A DNA stretch of 7,025 bases, taken from an uncultured Bacteroidota bacterium (GTDB lineage: Bacteria; Bacteroidota; Bacteroidia; B-17B0; Aurantibacillaceae). The notes beneath the pieces are model-generated. The model made no database searches. It worked only from the letters and a program-made list of their open reading frames with translations, and was not told where the DNA came from. The stretch is from NCBI GenBank assembly GCA_937868675.1, contig CALMNJ010000391.1, positions 1-7,025 on the forward strand. Direction: 5' to 3'. Shown piece by piece: positions 5,980 through 7,025 of this stretch; the stretch's first letter is position 1; the number at the start of each line of letters is the position of its first letter. A program made the translations under genes and the position numbers.

Positions 5980-7025
5980 TTAGATAATAAGCATAACGTC
6001 TCCATAGGAATAGAAACGGTATTTTTCCTTAATGGCTTCCTTATATGCTTTCATAATCAAATCGTAACCGCCAAACGCGCTTACCATCATAAGCAGAGTA
6101 CTTTCGGGCATATGAAAGTTAGTGATCATGGAGTTGGCAATGCTGAAATCGTAGGGCGGAAAAATAAATTTATTCGTCCATCCCACAAACGGATTTAATT
6201 GTCCGGTGGTTGACACTGACGTTTCGATGGCCCGCATGACCGTTGTGCCCACAGCGCAAACCTTTTTCTTCTTTTCCTTAGCAGCGTTAACAATTTTGCA
6301 GGTGTCGCCGGGTATCAGCACCTCTTCACTTTCGGTTTTATGTTTGGTAAGATCTTCCACCTCAACCGTGCGGAAGGTTCCCAGGCCAATGTGAAGTGTA
6401 AGCGGAGCAAACTGCACGCCTTTAATTTCGAGGCGTTTCAGTAATTCACGGCTAAAATGCAGCCCTGCCGTTGGCGCAGCCACAGCACCCTCATTTTTTG
6501 CGTAAACCGTTTGGTAACGATCAACGTCTTCGGGCTGTGCGGCACGTTTTATGTATTTCGGTAGCGGGGTTTCGCCCAACTCGTAAAGCACTTTTCTGAA
6601 CTCCTCATAACTGCCATCGTATAAAAAACGAAGTGTGCGTCCGCGGCTGGTTGTGTTATCAATCACCTCGGCCACCAGGCTATCGTCTTCACCAAAATAA
6701 AGTTTGTTGCCAATGCGAATTTTCCGGGCCGGGTCAACCAGCACATCCCACAAGCGGCTTTCGGCATTCAGTTCGCGAAGCAGGAAGACTTCTATTTTAG
6801 CGCCGGTTTTCTCCTTATTACCGTACATCCTGGCGGGAAACACTTTGGTGTCGTTCAAAATCATCACGTCACCATCGTTAAAGTAATTGATCACATCTTT
6901 AAATTTTTTGTGTGTGATTTTACCAGTAGCCCTGTCCACCACCATCATTCTTGCGTCTTCACGGTTTTTGGAAGGATGCTCTGCCAACAATTCTTTTGGC
7001 AGGTTAAATTTGAACATTGACAGTT
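5980..7025 (-). CDS. queA: S-adenosylmethionine:tRNA ribosyltransferase-isomerase, 5' end cut by the window edge
   Basis: QueA transfers and isomerises the ribosyl group of S-adenosylmethionine onto preQ1 at wobble position 34 of the GUN-anticodon tRNAs, giving epoxyqueuosine. Numbered from the first ATG inside the window (7017), recognisable blocks are LPKELLAEHPSKNRED near the start, NDTKVFPARMYG, ETPLPKYIKR, the signature GAVAAPTAGLHF at 177-188, LHIGLGTF, VGTTVMRAIE, TNFHMPESTL at 299-307 and the end block EKYRFYSYGDVML. The length (345) and C-terminus agree with the family. The reading frame stays open upstream of 7017: xAA-CTG-TCA encodes x-Leu-Ser before MFKFNLP. Bacteroidota homologues begin MKLSxFxFxLP, so the real start is probably an ATG at about 7029, just outside, making the gene 4 bases short here. 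Its transcription ends at the hairpin at 5926-5960. Confidence 0.95.
   Translation of the reverse strand, partial: LSMFKFNLPKELLAEHPSKNREDARMMVVDRATGKITHKKFKDVINYFNDGDVMILNDTKVFPARMYGNKEKTGAKIEVFLLRELNAESRLWDVLVDPARKIRIGNKLYFGEDDSLVAEVIDNTTSRGRTLRFLYDGSYEEFRKVLYELGETPLPKYIKRAAQPEDVDRYQTVYAKNEGAVAAPTAGLHFSRELLKRLEIKGVQFAPLTLHIGLGTFRTVEVEDLTKHKTESEEVLIPGDTCKIVNAAKEKKKKVCAVGTTVMRAIETSVSTTGQLNPFVGWTNKFIFPPYDFSIANSMITNFHMPESTLLMMVSAFGGYDLIMKAYKEAIKEKYRFYSYGDVMLII

Noticed and set aside
5746..6198. 150-residue plus-strand open frame spanning the end of the DUF4406-like gene and the end of queA
   Set aside because: It overlaps two well-supported genes in another frame or strand, runs straight through the terminator hairpin and has no recognisable protein pattern (Cys/Arg-rich, low-complexity shadow).
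1..7025. Search for tRNA genes, CRISPR repeats, insertion-sequence ends, long direct repeats and phage or defence genes
   Set aside because: None was seen by eye; the window is densely filled with housekeeping-type genes and shows no boundary of a mobile element.

Overview
The window looks like ordinary chromosomal DNA from a member of the Bacteroidota. The evidence is the Obg GTPase, whose N-terminal sequence and (S/T)KxD base-recognition motif follow the Bacteroidota pattern; the QueA sequence, whose N-terminus reads like the MKLSxFxFxLP start of that phylum; the lack of Shine-Dalgarno sequences; and two exact matches to the Bacteroidota -7 promoter box TAnnTTTG just upstream of genes. Genus or family cannot be told from this sequence alone. 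There is no tRNA, rRNA, CRISPR array, insertion sequence or phage gene.

Layout. Positions 41-2741 (+) hold two adjacent, almost touching genes for exported M16-family proteins: the first keeps the zinc site, the second has lost it. They probably form a two-subunit periplasmic peptidase. Facing them across about 100 bp is a minus-strand pair: an uncharacterised SWIM zinc-finger protein (5539-3902) followed, 50 bp later, by the ribosome-associated GTPase gene obgE (3851-2838). obgE may be co-transcribed with the SWIM gene and also has a good promoter box of its own. Divergent from the SWIM gene is a small plus-strand gene (5601-5930) for a DUF4406 / nucleoside 2-deoxyribosyltransferase-like protein. 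It converges on queA (minus, 5980 to the right edge), which makes epoxyqueuosine in tRNA. A clean intrinsic terminator for queA lies between them.

Coding density is high, with no gene-free stretch above 100 bp. The genes do not form one evident pathway: proteolysis at the envelope, ribosome assembly, tRNA modification, and two proteins of unknown role (SWIM, DUF4406). I did not find convincing signs of a new multi-gene system. The items most worth a second look are the SWIM protein beside obgE, the stand-alone deoxyribosyltransferase-like protein beside queA, and the start-site corrections for the SWIM gene and queA.
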